NCBI RefSeq assembly: GCF_026891095.1
Contig: NZ_JAPTNL010000007.1
Coordinates: 94,225-158,224, forward strand
Reading direction: 5' to 3'
Source of the DNA: Roseovarius salincola
Lineage (GTDB): Bacteria; Pseudomonadota; Alphaproteobacteria; Rhodobacterales; Rhodobacteraceae
DNA length: 64,000 bases
Below are positions 23,763-32,882 of the stretch, in pieces (position 1 is the stretch's first letter; the number at the start of each line of letters is the position of its first letter). The position numbers were made by a program, and so were the translations under genes. Below the pieces are notes generated by a model. The model was given only the letters and a program-made list of their open reading frames with translations, had not been told where the DNA came from and made no database searches.

Positions 23763-24653
23763 TCAATTTACAAGGGCCGTCTCCGCGGCCTGCCGCCGCA
23801 ACCAGCCGATAAATGCCTTTGCCTTCTGGCGCGGCGGGCCGGGCGCGGTGACGATATAATAGGCTGTATCCTCGGGTTCCTCGAACAACAGGCATAGCCG
23901 TCCCGCGGCAATATCGTCCTCAACCCATTGGCGCACGGTCAGCGACACGCCCTGTCCCTGGCGCACCCCCTCCAGCAGAAGGTTTCCGGGCACCTGCGTC
24001 ATGCCGCCGATACGCACCGAAGCCAGCCCCTTGCGCCTGAGCCAGTCGGTCGATTCCGATGTGCCGTATTCCTGCACCCATGGCAGGTCCAGCAGGTCGG
24101 CGGGCTTGGTGATCGCGCGCCCCGCAACCAGGCTTGGCGCCGCCACCACCACCAGCGGCGAAACGAACAGGCACTCGGCCTCGACCCCCGGCCAATGACC
24201 CAGCCCGTGGCGGATCGCGATGTCTATGCCGCCCGGCTCCAGCGGCACGCGGTCGGGGGTGGGGTTGATCATCACATCAACATCCGGGTGACGGTTGCGG
24301 AAATCCAGCAGCCGCGGCATCAGCCATTGGGCGGCAAAGCCCGGCGTCGTCGAAATCTGAAGCGGGCGGTCGGCATCCGCGCCGGTCAGCGCGTCGATGG
24401 TGCGCGCGATGCTGCCAAACCCGGCGCTGAGGGAATCTGCAAGGCTGCGCCCGGCATCGGTCAGCCGCAGCGTGCGCCCCGTGCGGTCCACCAGCGAAAC
24501 GCCCATATGCGCCTCAAGCGTCTTGACCTGCTGGCTGATCGCCGCGTGACTGACATTGAGCGCGTTCCCCGCCGCGCTGGCCGAGCCGGTCCCGGCCAAG
24601 GCCGCAAAGGCCCGCAGCGCGGTCAGAGGAGGCATGGAAAGCCAATCCATCAT
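23763..24653 (-). CDS. LysR-family transcriptional regulator (GcvA-like)
   Basis: A LysR protein of about 296 residues. The N-terminal helix-turn-helix is in LTALRAFAALAGTGSASAAG and NVSHAAISQQVKTLEAHMG; the effector domain follows with GIDIAIRHG and QGQGVSLT, typical of the GcvA/AmpR group. Start choice is open: ATG 24653, ATG 24635 or a TTG at 24677 with AGGA upstream. It sits between ccoP and ccoG, transcribed with ccoG's strand, and diverges from the small gene at 24752. Its target is unknown; the divergent neighbour is the obvious candidate. Confidence 0.85.
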   Translation of the reverse strand: MMDWLSMPPLTALRAFAALAGTGSASAAGNALNVSHAAISQQVKTLEAHMGVSLVDRTGRTLRLTDAGRSLADSLSAGFGSIARTIDALTGADADRPLQISTTPGFAAQWLMPRLLDFRNRHPDVDVMINPTPDRVPLEPGGIDIAIRHGLGHWPGVEAECLFVSPLVVVAAPSLVAGRAITKPADLLDLPWVQEYGTSESTDWLRRKGLASVRIGGMTQVPGNLLLEGVRQGQGVSLTVRQWVEDDIAAGRLCLLFEEPEDTAYYIVTAPGPPRQKAKAFIGWLRRQAAETALVN

Positions 24654-24751
24654 GTAATCCAAGCTTACAGGTTCCAAATATTCCTGAGTCGAAACATGGC
24701 ATGAATAACCGCATATTCAAGGCATCAAACATGATTCACAGGAGACGCGCC

Positions 24752-24907
24752 ATGTTCAGTGTATTCGCAAAATCTTTCATGACTGCAACCCGCAGCAATC
24801 TCGCGCCACGCCGCGAAGCGCCCAGCCACTGGCCGCCGGGCGAGCGGTTCGACAATCGCGCCCGCGCCGAACTCGAGGCCCATCGCGAGGCCCGTCGGCG
24901 GGATTGA
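24752..24907 (+). CDS. Small basic protein, unrecognised
   Basis: A 51-residue ORF starting MFSVFAKSFMTATRSN and ending in the Arg/Glu-rich RARAELEAHREARRRD. An AGGAGA ribosome-binding site lies 9 bp before the ATG, and the gene is divergent from the LysR regulator with a 98-bp gap, which argues that it is real. No family is recognised. A strong hairpin at 25082-25109 may end its transcript. The 223-bp gap after it otherwise holds nothing I can identify. Confidence 0.55.
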   Translation: MFSVFAKSFMTATRSNLAPRREAPSHWPPGERFDNRARAELEAHREARRRD

Positions 24908-25081
24908 TCCCGAAGGCCCGGCACAAAACGGCAGCGGGCGGCGCCGCTGCATGCTCAAGGACCGAAAGCACATGTCGGGAAGGTCGGGAAACGCGGTGGA
25001 CAGACCGGGCCGCCCGGCGTTAAATAGTTGGCACCGGCTCTCCCAGGAAACGCGCGAACAGGACGGAAGAGCCAGTGCCTG

Positions 25082-25109
25082 ACCCGCGGACGGCACGCCG
25101 CCCGCGGGT
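25082..25109. terminator. Hairpin between ccoP and the small gene
   Basis: ACCCGCGG pairs with CCGCGGGT around an inner CGGC/GCCG stem, followed on the plus strand by TGTTCTT. It lies about 20 bp past the ccoP stop on the other side, so it can serve both convergent transcripts. Confidence 0.65.
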
Positions 25110-25130
25110 GTTCTTATGCCGGTCGGGCGA

Positions 25131-26009
25131 TCACTCGCCACCACCCAGCTGGTGGACATAGGTGGCCACGGCGCGGATCTTGGCCTCGGTCAGCTGCGCG
25201 CCACCCATGGGCGGCATCACACCGAAGCGCGAGTTCGTCACCGTTTCCTTGACGGTCTCGTAATCCCCGCCATAGAGCCAGATCGCGTCGGTCAGGTTGG
25301 GCGCCCCCTGAAAGATGTCGCCCTTGCCGTCGTCGCCATGACAGGCGGCGCAGTTGTCGAGGAAGATCTCCTCGCCATCCGCCACCAGCGATGCATCCTG
25401 CGGCTCGTAGGTGGGCGAAAGCGACATGACGTAGTTCACCACCTGTTCGATCTGCGGCTCTTCCAGGATCTCGCCATAGGCGGGCATTTCGGAATAGCGC
25501 GCATCCGGGTCATCTTCGTTCCGGATACCGTGGGCGATGGAGTAATGGATATCCTCCATCGTGCCACCCCAGAGCCATGCGTCATCCTGAAGATTGGGAT
25601 AGCCCTTGGCTCCCGCCGCCCCTGAGCCGTGACACTGGGCGCACCAGGTCTTGAACACGGCCTCGCCTGCCGAACGGGCATAACCGGCCAGTTCGGGATC
25701 GTCGGCGATCGCGGTCAGTTCGACCGAGGCGAGCCGCTCGTTGATCTCGGCATTGGCGGCCTCCGCCGTGGCGATCTCCTCTGCCACGTTGGCCCGTGTG
25801 GACCAGCCCAGGTAACCCTTTGTCGCGCCCTGGACCATCGGCCAGGCCGGATAGGCGATCGTGTACCAGATGCCCCAGACGATACAGGCGTAAAAGATCC
25901 AAAGCCACCAGCGCGGAAGGGGATTGTTATACTCTTCGATCCCGTCCCATTCGTGGCCGGTCGTTTCGACCTCGTTCTTCTTCTTGGGTTGTCTTGCCAT
26001 GTCAGTCAC
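25131..26009 (-). CDS. ccoP: cbb3-type cytochrome c oxidase subunit III (CcoP)
   Basis: A 292-residue dihaem membrane cytochrome. One N-terminal helix ([20 protein letters not shown]) anchors two cytochrome c domains with haem sites at Cys123-His127 (CAQCH) and Cys220-His224 (CAACH). It passes electrons from soluble or membrane cytochrome c to CcoO. The start overlaps the end of ccoQ (ATGA). Last gene of the ccoNOQP operon. Confidence 0.96.
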   Translation of the reverse strand: MTDMARQPKKKNEVETTGHEWDGIEEYNNPLPRWWLWIFYACIVWGIWYTIAYPAWPMVQGATKGYLGWSTRANVAEEIATAEAANAEINERLASVELTAIADDPELAGYARSAGEAVFKTWCAQCHGSGAAGAKGYPNLQDDAWLWGGTMEDIHYSIAHGIRNEDDPDARYSEMPAYGEILEEPQIEQVVNYVMSLSPTYEPQDASLVADGEEIFLDNCAACHGDDGKGDIFQGAPNLTDAIWLYGGDYETVKETVTNSRFGVMPPMGGAQLTEAKIRAVATYVHQLGGGE

Positions 26010-26212
26010 GCCTCCTTGGCGTCGGCTTCGGCGTCGGCTTCGCCGCGCTGAGCGGGTTTGTCTTCATGCCGGAACGGGATGCTGGACGGTTCCTCGTAGG
26101 TCTCGGTGGATCCGGGCCGAAGGACCCAGATCACCACCCCGATGAAGAACACGAACAGAAACAGCAGCATCCAGCTATCGGCAAATGCGCGAAGAAAGGT
26201 ATAGGTTTCCAT
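26006..26212 (-). CDS. ccoQ: cbb3-type cytochrome c oxidase subunit CcoQ
   Basis: A 68-residue single-helix protein ([20 protein letters not shown]) with a charged, Ala/Glu-rich C terminus and the conserved helix-to-tail junction WVLRPG. CcoQ stabilises the cbb3 complex. Position between ccoO (11-bp gap) and ccoP (4-bp overlap) is canonical. Confidence 0.93.
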   Translation of the reverse strand: METYTFLRAFADSWMLLFLFVFFIGVVIWVLRPGSTETYEEPSSIPFRHEDKPAQRGEADAEADAKEA

Positions 26213-26223
26213 CTTGTCCTCCC

Positions 26224-26952
26224 TTACCGGCTCGCCACGGGCGTGAATGTCGAGAAGTCGACCAGCGTGCCCAGCATTTGCAGATAGGCGATCAGCGCGT
26301 CGGCTTCCGAGATACCCGGTTGCCCGTCGAAGTTGCGCACGTTGACCTTGTCGCCGTAACGCTCGATCAGCCCGTCATAGTCGCCGAACGGATCGATCTG
26401 CGCTTCGAAATCGGCCGCCGCGTTCTCGATCATCTCCTCGGTATAGGGCACACCGATCAGACGGTGTGTCTTGAGAAGATCCGCGATATGGGTCGGCTCG
26501 ATGATCCGGTTTTCCAGGAAACCGTATTTCGGCATGACCGATTCCGGCACCACGGATTGCGGATCGCGCATGTGGTCCACATGCCACTCGTCCGAATAGC
26601 GCCCACCGACGCGGGCCAGATCCGGCCCTGTCCGCTTGGAGCCCCACTGGAACGGGTGGTCATACTGCGATTCCGCCGCAAGGCTGTAGTGGCCATAGCG
26701 TTCGACCTCGTCGCGCATGGGGCGGACCATCTGGCTGTGGCAGACATAGCAGCCCTCACGCACATAGATGTCGCGCCCGGTCAGCTCCAGCGGGGTGTAG
26801 GGGCGCATGCCCTCGACATCCTCGATGGTGTTTTCCAGCCAGAACAGCGGTGCGATCTGCACGATGCCGCCAATCGTGACCACCAGAAAGGCAAAGATCG
26901 ACAGAAGCGTGATGTTCTTCTCGAGGATCTTGTGTTTTTCAAGAATGGACAT
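26224..26952 (-). CDS. ccoO: cbb3-type cytochrome c oxidase subunit II (CcoO)
   Basis: A 242-residue monohaem membrane cytochrome beginning [17 protein letters not shown]. One N-terminal helix precedes the haem motif Cys68-Tyr-Val-Cys-His72 in [13 protein letters not shown], and the axial Met is probably in the MPKYGFL region. The ATG at 26952 is chosen over an upstream in-frame start at 26985 because it matches the family N terminus and follows AAAGGGACC. Confidence 0.95.
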   Translation of the reverse strand: MSILEKHKILEKNITLLSIFAFLVVTIGGIVQIAPLFWLENTIEDVEGMRPYTPLELTGRDIYVREGCYVCHSQMVRPMRDEVERYGHYSLAAESQYDHPFQWGSKRTGPDLARVGGRYSDEWHVDHMRDPQSVVPESVMPKYGFLENRIIEPTHIADLLKTHRLIGVPYTEEMIENAAADFEAQIDPFGDYDGLIERYGDKVNVRNFDGQPGISEADALIAYLQMLGTLVDFSTFTPVASR

Positions 26953-26968
26953 TGAGTCGGTCCCTTTC

Positions 26969-28573
26969 TTATTCGGCCGGGACAACGGAGTTGGTGGCTT
27001 CGACAGCCGGGCTCCGTTTGACGGTCATGAACAGGTTGTAGCACATGATGATTGCGCCAGCGATGTAGAGCACCCCACCAAGACCCCGCACGACATACAT
27101 CGGCAGTTTGGCGGCCACGGTGTCGGCAAAGGCGTTCACGAGGAAGCCGTTGGCATCCACTTCGCGCCACATCAGGCCCTCCATGATACCGGTCACCCAC
27201 ATGGATGCGGCGTAGAGGATGATGCCGATGGTCGCGAGCCAGAAGTGCCAGCTGACCAGCGAGAGCGAATAGAGCCGCTCACGGTTCCACAGACGCGGCA
27301 CCAGGAAGTAGAGCGCCCCGAAGGTGATCATGCCGTTCCAGCCAAGCGCGCCGGAATGGACGTGACCGATGGTCCAGTCTGTGTAGTGCGAAAGCGAGTT
27401 CACCGCGCGGATCGACATCATCGGACCTTCGAAGGTGGACATCCCGTAAAAGCCCACGGAAATCACCATCATCCGGATGATCGGATCGGTGCGCAGCTTG
27501 TCCCATGCGCCCGACAGGGTCATCAGGCCGTTGATCATCCCGCCCCAGGACGGCATCCACAGAACGATCGAGAACACCATGCCCAGCGTCGAGGCCCAGT
27601 CGGGCAGCGCCGTGTAGTGCAGGTGGTGCGGACCGGCCCAGATATAGATGAAGATCAGCGCCCAGAAGTGGACGATCGACAGCTTGTAGCTGTAGATCGG
27701 GCGTTCGGCCTGCTTGGGCACGAAATAGTACATCATCCCCAGGAAGCCCGCAGTCAGGAAGAAGCCCACGGCGTTATGGCCATACCACCACTGCACCATG
27801 GCGTCCTGAACACCGCTGAACACCTGCACCGATTTCGACCCGAAAACCGAGACCGGAATGCTGAGGTTGTTCACGATATGCAGCATCGCGACTGTCAGGA
27901 TGAAGCTCAGGTAGAACCAGTTGGCCACGTAGATATGGCGCTCCTTGCGCCGCACGATCGTGCCCAGGAACACGGCCAGATAGGCCACCCAGACAATGGT
28001 CAGCCACCAGTCGACATACCACTCGGGCTCGGCGTATTCCTTGGACTGGGTCGCGCCCAGCAGATAGCCGGTCGCCGCCAGCACGATGACCAGCTGATAC
28101 CCCCAGAAGACGAACCAGGCGAGGTTGCCGCCCCAGAGCCGCGCCGCCGATGTCCGCTGCACCACGTAGAACGAGGTCGCGATCAGGGCGTTGCCGCCGA
28201 ATGCGAAGATCACCGCGCTGGTGTGAAGGGGACGCAGACGCCCGAAGTTCAGATAGCCCTGTGCCCAGTCGAAATTGAGCACCGGAAAGGCCAGCTGAAA
28301 GGCGATGAACGTTCCCGCAAGGAAGCCCACAACACCCCAAAGCGCCGTGGCGATCACCCCGGCGCGCACAACCCCGTCCATGTATTGGCCGGACAGGTCC
28401 ACCGCGGGCACCGGTTCATCGGTCTTCCGCAAGGTCCAGATAAACAGGCCAGCAGCGACAAGCGCCACGGTCAGCGCATTGACCAGATAGGCCAGATCGC
28501 GCGCGTAGTTGGCAGCAATCAGCGCAAGCAACGCGATCACCCCCAGCACGATCAACTTGAAATAGTTCGTCAT
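26969..28573 (-). CDS. ccoN: cbb3-type cytochrome c oxidase catalytic subunit I (CcoN)
   Basis: A 534-residue haem-copper oxidase subunit with at least 12 helices. Conserved elements are the low-spin haem ligand region around [20 protein letters not shown], the CuB/high-spin region [13 protein letters not shown], and [12 protein letters not shown] for the distal histidines. It reduces oxygen to water at high affinity under microaerobic conditions. The start at 28573 ([11 protein letters not shown]) follows GAAGGGACG; an upstream in-frame ATG at 28606 is less likely. An FNR box lies 107-120 bp upstream. Confidence 0.97.
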   Translation of the reverse strand: MTNYFKLIVLGVIALLALIAANYARDLAYLVNALTVALVAAGLFIWTLRKTDEPVPAVDLSGQYMDGVVRAGVIATALWGVVGFLAGTFIAFQLAFPVLNFDWAQGYLNFGRLRPLHTSAVIFAFGGNALIATSFYVVQRTSAARLWGGNLAWFVFWGYQLVIVLAATGYLLGATQSKEYAEPEWYVDWWLTIVWVAYLAVFLGTIVRRKERHIYVANWFYLSFILTVAMLHIVNNLSIPVSVFGSKSVQVFSGVQDAMVQWWYGHNAVGFFLTAGFLGMMYYFVPKQAERPIYSYKLSIVHFWALIFIYIWAGPHHLHYTALPDWASTLGMVFSIVLWMPSWGGMINGLMTLSGAWDKLRTDPIIRMMVISVGFYGMSTFEGPMMSIRAVNSLSHYTDWTIGHVHSGALGWNGMITFGALYFLVPRLWNRERLYSLSLVSWHFWLATIGIILYAASMWVTGIMEGLMWREVDANGFLVNAFADTVAAKLPMYVVRGLGGVLYIAGAIIMCYNLFMTVKRSPAVEATNSVVPAE

Positions 28574-28679
28574 GTTGCGTCCCTTCGTCTCCGTTACCGC
28601 ACCCATTACAACAGACTCACAAGAATCGCAGGGGCGCGTCCAGACAATTTGTTAATGGTCACAGGTCCAATAAACCGCC

Positions 28680-28693
28680 TTGATCTGCATCAA
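28680..28693 (-). promoter_or_regulatory. FNR box for the ccoNOQP operon
   Basis: TTGATCTGCATCAA, a perfect FNR/FixK palindrome. With activation at -41.5 the ccoN transcript would begin near 28645, giving a leader of about 70 nt. Confidence 0.88.
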
Positions 28694-28711
28694 AACCCTG
28701 TCATGGTTTTT

Positions 28712-28725
28712 TTGATGCGCATCAA
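28712..28725 (+). promoter_or_regulatory. FNR box for the universal stress protein gene
   Basis: TTGATGCGCATCAA, a second perfect FNR site 32 bp from the ccoN box. Activation at -41.5 would start transcription near 28760, 27 nt before the usp start codon. The two boxes make a back-to-back divergent FNR promoter. Confidence 0.87.
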
Positions 28726-28786
28726 GGCACGACCCCCGCCATACGTTTTAGGTATGGTGCGAAGATATTTGAAAAGGAAATGCGAC

Positions 28787-29626
28787 ATGTCCTACAATTG
28801 CCTGTTTTCCGCCGTTACGGACGAAGATCTGGTCGATGACGTCATGGCCCATGCGCTTGCCATGGCCAAGGCGCATGACGCCCATCTCGAGGTGCTCTGC
28901 CTCGGCGTCGACCGCAGCCAGACCGGCTATTATTATGCCGGGGCCAGCGCCGTCGTCCTGCAGGAAACCATCACCCGCGCCCACGAGGAATCCGAAGCGA
29001 TCGAAAAACGCGTGACCAAGCTGCTCGAAGGGTCCGGCATCCGCTGGTCCAGCGAAGGCGGTGTCGCGCAACTGGCCGATCTGGGGCGCCACATTGCCGC
29101 GCGCGCGCGGTTCTCGGATATTGCGATTCTGGCACAGCCCTATGGCGAGGGGCGCGGCGCCGAACTGGAGCCGGTGACGGAATCCGCCCTGTTCGAAGGT
29201 CATGTCCCGGCGCTGATCGTGCCGGATGGCGCCGCACCCGCGCCCATGCCCAAACGCGTGATGGTCGGATGGAACGAAAGCGCCGAGGCGCTCAGCGCGG
29301 TGCGCTCGGCGCTGCCGATTCTGGTTGGGGCCGACAAGGTGCATGTGGTGGTGATCGACCCGCCCCAGCACGGTCCCAACCGCTCCGATCCCGGCGGCCA
29401 GATCTCGCAATACCTTGCGCGCCACGGCGTGCAGGTCGAAATCGACGTGCTGTCCAAGACGATGCCGCGCATCTCGGATGTGCTGATGCGCCATGCTTCG
29501 GATATGGACGCCGACATGATCGTGATGGGCGCCTATGGTCATTCGCGATTCCGCGAGGCGGTGTTCGGCGGCGCGACCCGCTACATGCTCGAACAGGCCA
29601 GTCTGCCGGTCTTCATGGCTCACTGA
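28787..29626 (+). CDS. Universal stress protein (tandem UspA domains)
   Basis: A 279-residue cytosolic protein with two UspA-like domains. The second (residues 145-279) has the nucleotide-binding signature VMGAYGHSRFREAVFGGATR (GxxGHSxxxE..GGxT type); the first (1-140) is degenerate. The true start is the ATG at 28787 (MSYNCLFSAVTDED) after GAAAAGGAAATGC; the frame happens to be open far upstream across the antisense of ccoN, but that is not coding. FNR-controlled usp genes next to cbb3 oxidase operons are known from other alphaproteobacteria. Confidence 0.9.
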   Translation: MSYNCLFSAVTDEDLVDDVMAHALAMAKAHDAHLEVLCLGVDRSQTGYYYAGASAVVLQETITRAHEESEAIEKRVTKLLEGSGIRWSSEGGVAQLADLGRHIAARARFSDIAILAQPYGEGRGAELEPVTESALFEGHVPALIVPDGAAPAPMPKRVMVGWNESAEALSAVRSALPILVGADKVHVVVIDPPQHGPNRSDPGGQISQYLARHGVQVEIDVLSKTMPRISDVLMRHASDMDADMIVMGAYGHSRFREAVFGGATRYMLEQASLPVFMAH

Positions 29627-29697
29627 CGGCACGCGGCGCCCCGGCCCGACCTTATTCAAGGTGGGGGAAAGGTCGGGGCCAAGCCTGCTTCACTGAA

Positions 29698-29723
29698 AAG
29701 GGCCTCGCGCAAGCGAGGCCCTT
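29698..29723 (+). terminator. Terminator after usp
   Basis: A perfect 11-bp stem (AAGGGCCTCGC/GCGAGGCCCTT) with a GCAA tetraloop, followed by GGTGTTT. It separates the convergent usp and fnrL transcripts. A second hairpin (CCGACCTT/AAGGTCGG) lies just before it at 29646-29676. Confidence 0.85.
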
Positions 29724-29764
29724 GGTGTTTCGTCGGGCTTGTTCGGGCGGCGGCGCGGCGCGGA

Positions 29765-30514
29765 TCAGGCCAGCATCCCGCCATCGCTGTCATCGCCCGC
29801 CTCGTCCAGCAGGCGGTTGAAATCGGGCACCGTCACATGGCGCTTGCCTTCCAGCACGATCACCCCGTCCCGCTTGAGCGCCGAAATCTGGCGGCTCACC
29901 GTTTCCAGCGTCAGCCCCAGGTAATCCGCCATCGCCTCGCGCGTCAGCGGCAGGACGAAGACCATCGGCCCTTGCCGCCCCGCGATGTTCAGCGCCGCGT
30001 CGCGCCGGGCAATGATAGACAGCAGGCTCGCGATCTTCTCGCGTGCGGTCTTGCGGCCCAGCACCAGCATCCATTCGCGCGCGGCATCCAGCTCGTCCAG
30101 CGTCATCTCCAGCAGGCGCTGCGCGATATGGGGGGTGCGGCTCATCATGTCCTCGAAAGGCTGCTTGCGAAAACAGCACATCACCATGTCGCTGGTCGCC
30201 ACCACGTCATAAGCGGCGGTCTGGCGCCCCGGACGGCCCACGAAATCGCTGGGCAGCATCAGGCCCACCATCTGGGTGCGCCCGTCCTCCATCGTCTGGG
30301 TCAGCGTGGCGATGCCCGACACGACCGAACCGACGAAATCCATCTTGTCGCCCGCCCAGACAACGGTCTGCCCGGCCTCGAAGTTGCGGTAATACTTGAT
30401 CTGGTCAAGCAGCTCCAACTCGTCGGCCTCGCAACGCGCGCAAACGGCACGATGCCGTATCGGGCAGTCGCCGCAATCGCGCGGGATGGCCTGGGTTTCA
30501 GGGTCGAGCATCAT
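29765..30514 (-). CDS. fnrL: Crp/Fnr-family anaerobic regulator FnrL
   Basis: A 249-residue oxygen sensor. Cluster ligands are Cys14, Cys17 and Cys25 in CGDCPIRHRAVC, with Cys113 (or 114) of MVMCCF as the fourth; the cAMP-like beta-roll covers residues 35-120. The recognition helix reads LTLETVSRQISALKRDG, whose E-xx-S-R matches FNR and fits the TTGAT-N4-ATCAA boxes in this window. It is divergent from hemN with one FNR box in the 66-bp gap, only 18 bp from its own start, which favours negative autoregulation. Confidence 0.94.
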   Translation of the reverse strand: MMLDPETQAIPRDCGDCPIRHRAVCARCEADELELLDQIKYYRNFEAGQTVVWAGDKMDFVGSVVSGIATLTQTMEDGRTQMVGLMLPSDFVGRPGRQTAAYDVVATSDMVMCCFRKQPFEDMMSRTPHIAQRLLEMTLDELDAAREWMLVLGRKTAREKIASLLSIIARRDAALNIAGRQGPMVFVLPLTREAMADYLGLTLETVSRQISALKRDGVIVLEGKRHVTVPDFNRLLDEAGDDSDGGMLA

Positions 30515-30531
30515 TTGGGTCCGTAATGGTT

Positions 30532-30545
30532 TTGATCTGAATCAA
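30532..30545. promoter_or_regulatory. FNR box between fnrL and hemN
   Basis: TTGATCTGAATCAA, a perfect FNR half-site pair. From its centre (30538.5), -41.5 activation of hemN would put the transcript start at about 30580, immediately at the hemN ATG (30581), implying a leaderless or nearly leaderless message. For fnrL the site is so close to the gene that repression is more likely. Confidence 0.85.
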
Positions 30546-30580
30546 GGCTGTGTGTTTCAAGCCATCCTATCGCTTGAATC

Positions 30581-31936
30581 ATGGCTATGAAAGCACAACT
30601 CGCGAAACTGGGTCTCTTTGACGCGAGGGTTCCGCGCTATACCAGCTATCCGACCGCGCCGCATTTCGGCGGCGGCGTCGACTCGACGCTGTTCTCACGC
30701 TGGATATCCGCCATTCCACGGGGCGCGGAAATCTCTCTTTACGTCCATGTGCCCTTCTGTCGGCGGCTCTGTTGGTTCTGCGCCTGCCGCACGCAGGGCA
30801 CCCAAAGCGATCGCCCCGTCGCCGCCTATGTCGAAACACTCAAGGCCGAGCTGTCAATGCTCGCGCGGCACCTGCCCGACGACGTGCGCCTGTCGCGCCT
30901 GCACTGGGGTGGCGGCACGCCGACCCTGTTGCCACCGGGCATGATCGAAGACCTCGCACAGGCCATCAAACAGGTCGCGCCCTTCACCGAGCGCACAGAA
31001 TTCTCCGTCGAGATCGACCCCAACGAGATCGACGCCCCGCGCCTCGATGCGCTGGCAGCGGCGGGCATGAACCGCGCCTCGGTCGGGATTCAGGACTTCA
31101 ACGAGAACATCCAGCGTTCCATCGGTCGCCTGCAAGGCTATGACGTCACCCGCTGGGCCGTGGAAGAGATCCGCGCCCGCGGCGTTGCCAGCCTCAATGC
31201 CGATATCCTTTACGGCCTGCCCCACCAGAGCAAGGCGCGAATCACCGAAAGCGTGCAAAAGCTCCTGTCGCTCAATCCCGACCGCGTCGCGCTTTACGGC
31301 TATGCCCATGTGCCGTGGATGGCCAAGCGCCAGCAGATGCTGCCCTCCGATGCGCTCCCCACCCCCGAGGAACGGCTCGAACTTTTCGACACCGCGCGCC
31401 GGCTGTTTCTTTGGGACAACTACGCCGAGATCGGCATCGACCATTTCGCCGCTCAGGATGACGGGCTCAATATCGCCCTCAAGACCGGCCGCCTGCGGCG
31501 CAATTTCCAGGGCTATACCGACGACACCGCCGATGTGCTGATCGGCCTTGGCGCCTCGTCCATCTCGCGCTTTCCGCAGGGCTATGCGCAGAACGACCCC
31601 GGCACCGGCGCCCATACCGGCGCCATCCGCGACGGGCGCTTCTCCACCGCGCGCGGGCATGTATTCTCGCCCGAGGATCGTCTGCGGGGCCGGATGATCG
31701 AACAACTGATGTGCGAATTCCGCATCGATACGCGCGATCTGTGCCAACGCTTTGACATCTCGCCCCAACAGGTCCACAAAATTCTGCGAACCAGCGCCGC
31801 GCAGTTCGGCGGCCTTCTGCAACTCGATGAGCAGGGGCTTCGCGTCCCCCACGAGGCGCGCCCCCTCACCCGGATGATCGCGCGCAGCATCGACGCCTAC
31901 GCGCTCAGCAAGGCAGGCCACAGCTCGGCCATCTGA
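30581..31936 (+). CDS. hemN: Oxygen-independent coproporphyrinogen III dehydrogenase (HemN)
   Basis: A 451-residue radical SAM enzyme that decarboxylates coproporphyrinogen III to protoporphyrinogen IX without oxygen. The 4Fe-4S motif is Cys60-x3-Cys64-x2-Cys67 in VPFCRRLCWFCAC, and SAM-binding glycines follow in HWGGGTPTLL. The C-terminal HemN domain starts near residue 360. The start can be 30581 or the second ATG at 30587. It supplies haem for cbb3 oxidase under low oxygen and shares the FNR box with fnrL. Confidence 0.94.
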   Translation: MAMKAQLAKLGLFDARVPRYTSYPTAPHFGGGVDSTLFSRWISAIPRGAEISLYVHVPFCRRLCWFCACRTQGTQSDRPVAAYVETLKAELSMLARHLPDDVRLSRLHWGGGTPTLLPPGMIEDLAQAIKQVAPFTERTEFSVEIDPNEIDAPRLDALAAAGMNRASVGIQDFNENIQRSIGRLQGYDVTRWAVEEIRARGVASLNADILYGLPHQSKARITESVQKLLSLNPDRVALYGYAHVPWMAKRQQMLPSDALPTPEERLELFDTARRLFLWDNYAEIGIDHFAAQDDGLNIALKTGRLRRNFQGYTDDTADVLIGLGASSISRFPQGYAQNDPGTGAHTGAIRDGRFSTARGHVFSPEDRLRGRMIEQLMCEFRIDTRDLCQRFDISPQQVHKILRTSAAQFGGLLQLDEQGLRVPHEARPLTRMIARSIDAYALSKAGHSSAI

Positions 31937-31947
31937 AAGGGGCGGCG

Positions 31948-32853
31948 ATGCGCATCGCCAGTTTCAACCTGCAACGCCTGCGCCTGCGCGACGGGCGCCT
32001 GAGCGGCGCACGCGACGGCGACACGCCCGAAACCGGCGGTGCGGCTCTGGCACGCCGCGACCGGGCGCTGAGCGCCCGGATCATCCGCGACCTCAACGCC
32101 GATCTCTTGGTCCTCCAGGAAGTGTTCGACCAGGCCACGCTCGATCATTTCCACGACAAGCTGCTCATGCCCCTGGGCCTGCCCGCCTATCGGCATCGCA
32201 GCTGCCTGCCCGGCAATGACGGAAGCGGCTATGACCTTGCGCTGCTGGCGCGCCGCGCGCCGCTCGAGGTGGTCAGCCATGCCGCGCTGCGCCCCGCCGG
32301 TCTTGGCCTGCGCGCGCCCGAAGGCACCGCCGCCGACCTGCCCGTCTTCCGCCGCGACTGCCTGCGCATCGAACTGCCCGGCCTCACGCTCTTCGCGGTG
32401 CATTTCAAGGCGCCCTATCCCGACCCCGAACGCGCCTTTCGCATTCGCGCCCTCGAAGCCGAGGCCACCCGCCGCCTGATCGAACGCCGCTTCGCCGATC
32501 CCGCCAGCGCCACGTGGCTGATCCTGGGCGATCTCAACGATCCCTGGCAGCCCGGCGATCCTCCGGCCACCGCGCCAATCCGGCCTCCGTTTGGCGTCGA
32601 TCTGCTGGAGCGCCTTGCACCCGCAGAGCGCTGGACCCGCCACGATGCCTGGTCGGATACCTATGGCCGCCCCGACGCCATGCTCGCCAGCCCCGCTTTG
32701 GCGCGAGCCTGTCCTGCGGCAAAACCCGAAATCCACCGCCAGGGCCTTGGCCGCGAGGCCACCCGCGCGCCGATCCATCTTCCCGGCACCGGGCAACACC
32801 GCCCCCATGCCAGCGATCACGCCGCGCTGGTTCTCGACCTGCCCGGCCTCTGA
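31948..32853 (+). CDS. Endonuclease/exonuclease/phosphatase family protein
   Basis: A 301-residue protein with the EEP fold motifs in order: ASFNLQRL (residues 4-11), VLQEVF (about residue 50), YDLALLARR, the catalytic ILGDLND and the C-terminal HASDHAALVL. No signal peptide is visible. It starts 11 bp after hemN and could be co-transcribed. The substrate (nucleic acid, phosphoinositide or phosphodiester) cannot be determined from the sequence. Confidence 0.82.
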   Translation: MRIASFNLQRLRLRDGRLSGARDGDTPETGGAALARRDRALSARIIRDLNADLLVLQEVFDQATLDHFHDKLLMPLGLPAYRHRSCLPGNDGSGYDLALLARRAPLEVVSHAALRPAGLGLRAPEGTAADLPVFRRDCLRIELPGLTLFAVHFKAPYPDPERAFRIRALEAEATRRLIERRFADPASATWLILGDLNDPWQPGDPPATAPIRPPFGVDLLERLAPAERWTRHDAWSDTYGRPDAMLASPALARACPAAKPEIHRQGLGREATRAPIHLPGTGQHRPHASDHAALVLDLPGL

Positions 32854-32882
32854 TATCAGGTTTTCGCCCGGCGCGCCCCGCC

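Noticed and set aside
24715..24729. TTCAAGGCATCAA upstream of the small 51-codon gene as an FNR box
   Set aside because: One arm is wrong and the length is 13 bp; not counted with the four perfect boxes.
26807..28786. A very long open frame on the plus strand running through the ccoO-ccoN region into usp
   Set aside because: It is antisense to ccoO and ccoN, which are unmistakable, and its translation is low-complexity His/Arg/Gln-rich. Only the part from 28787 is coding.
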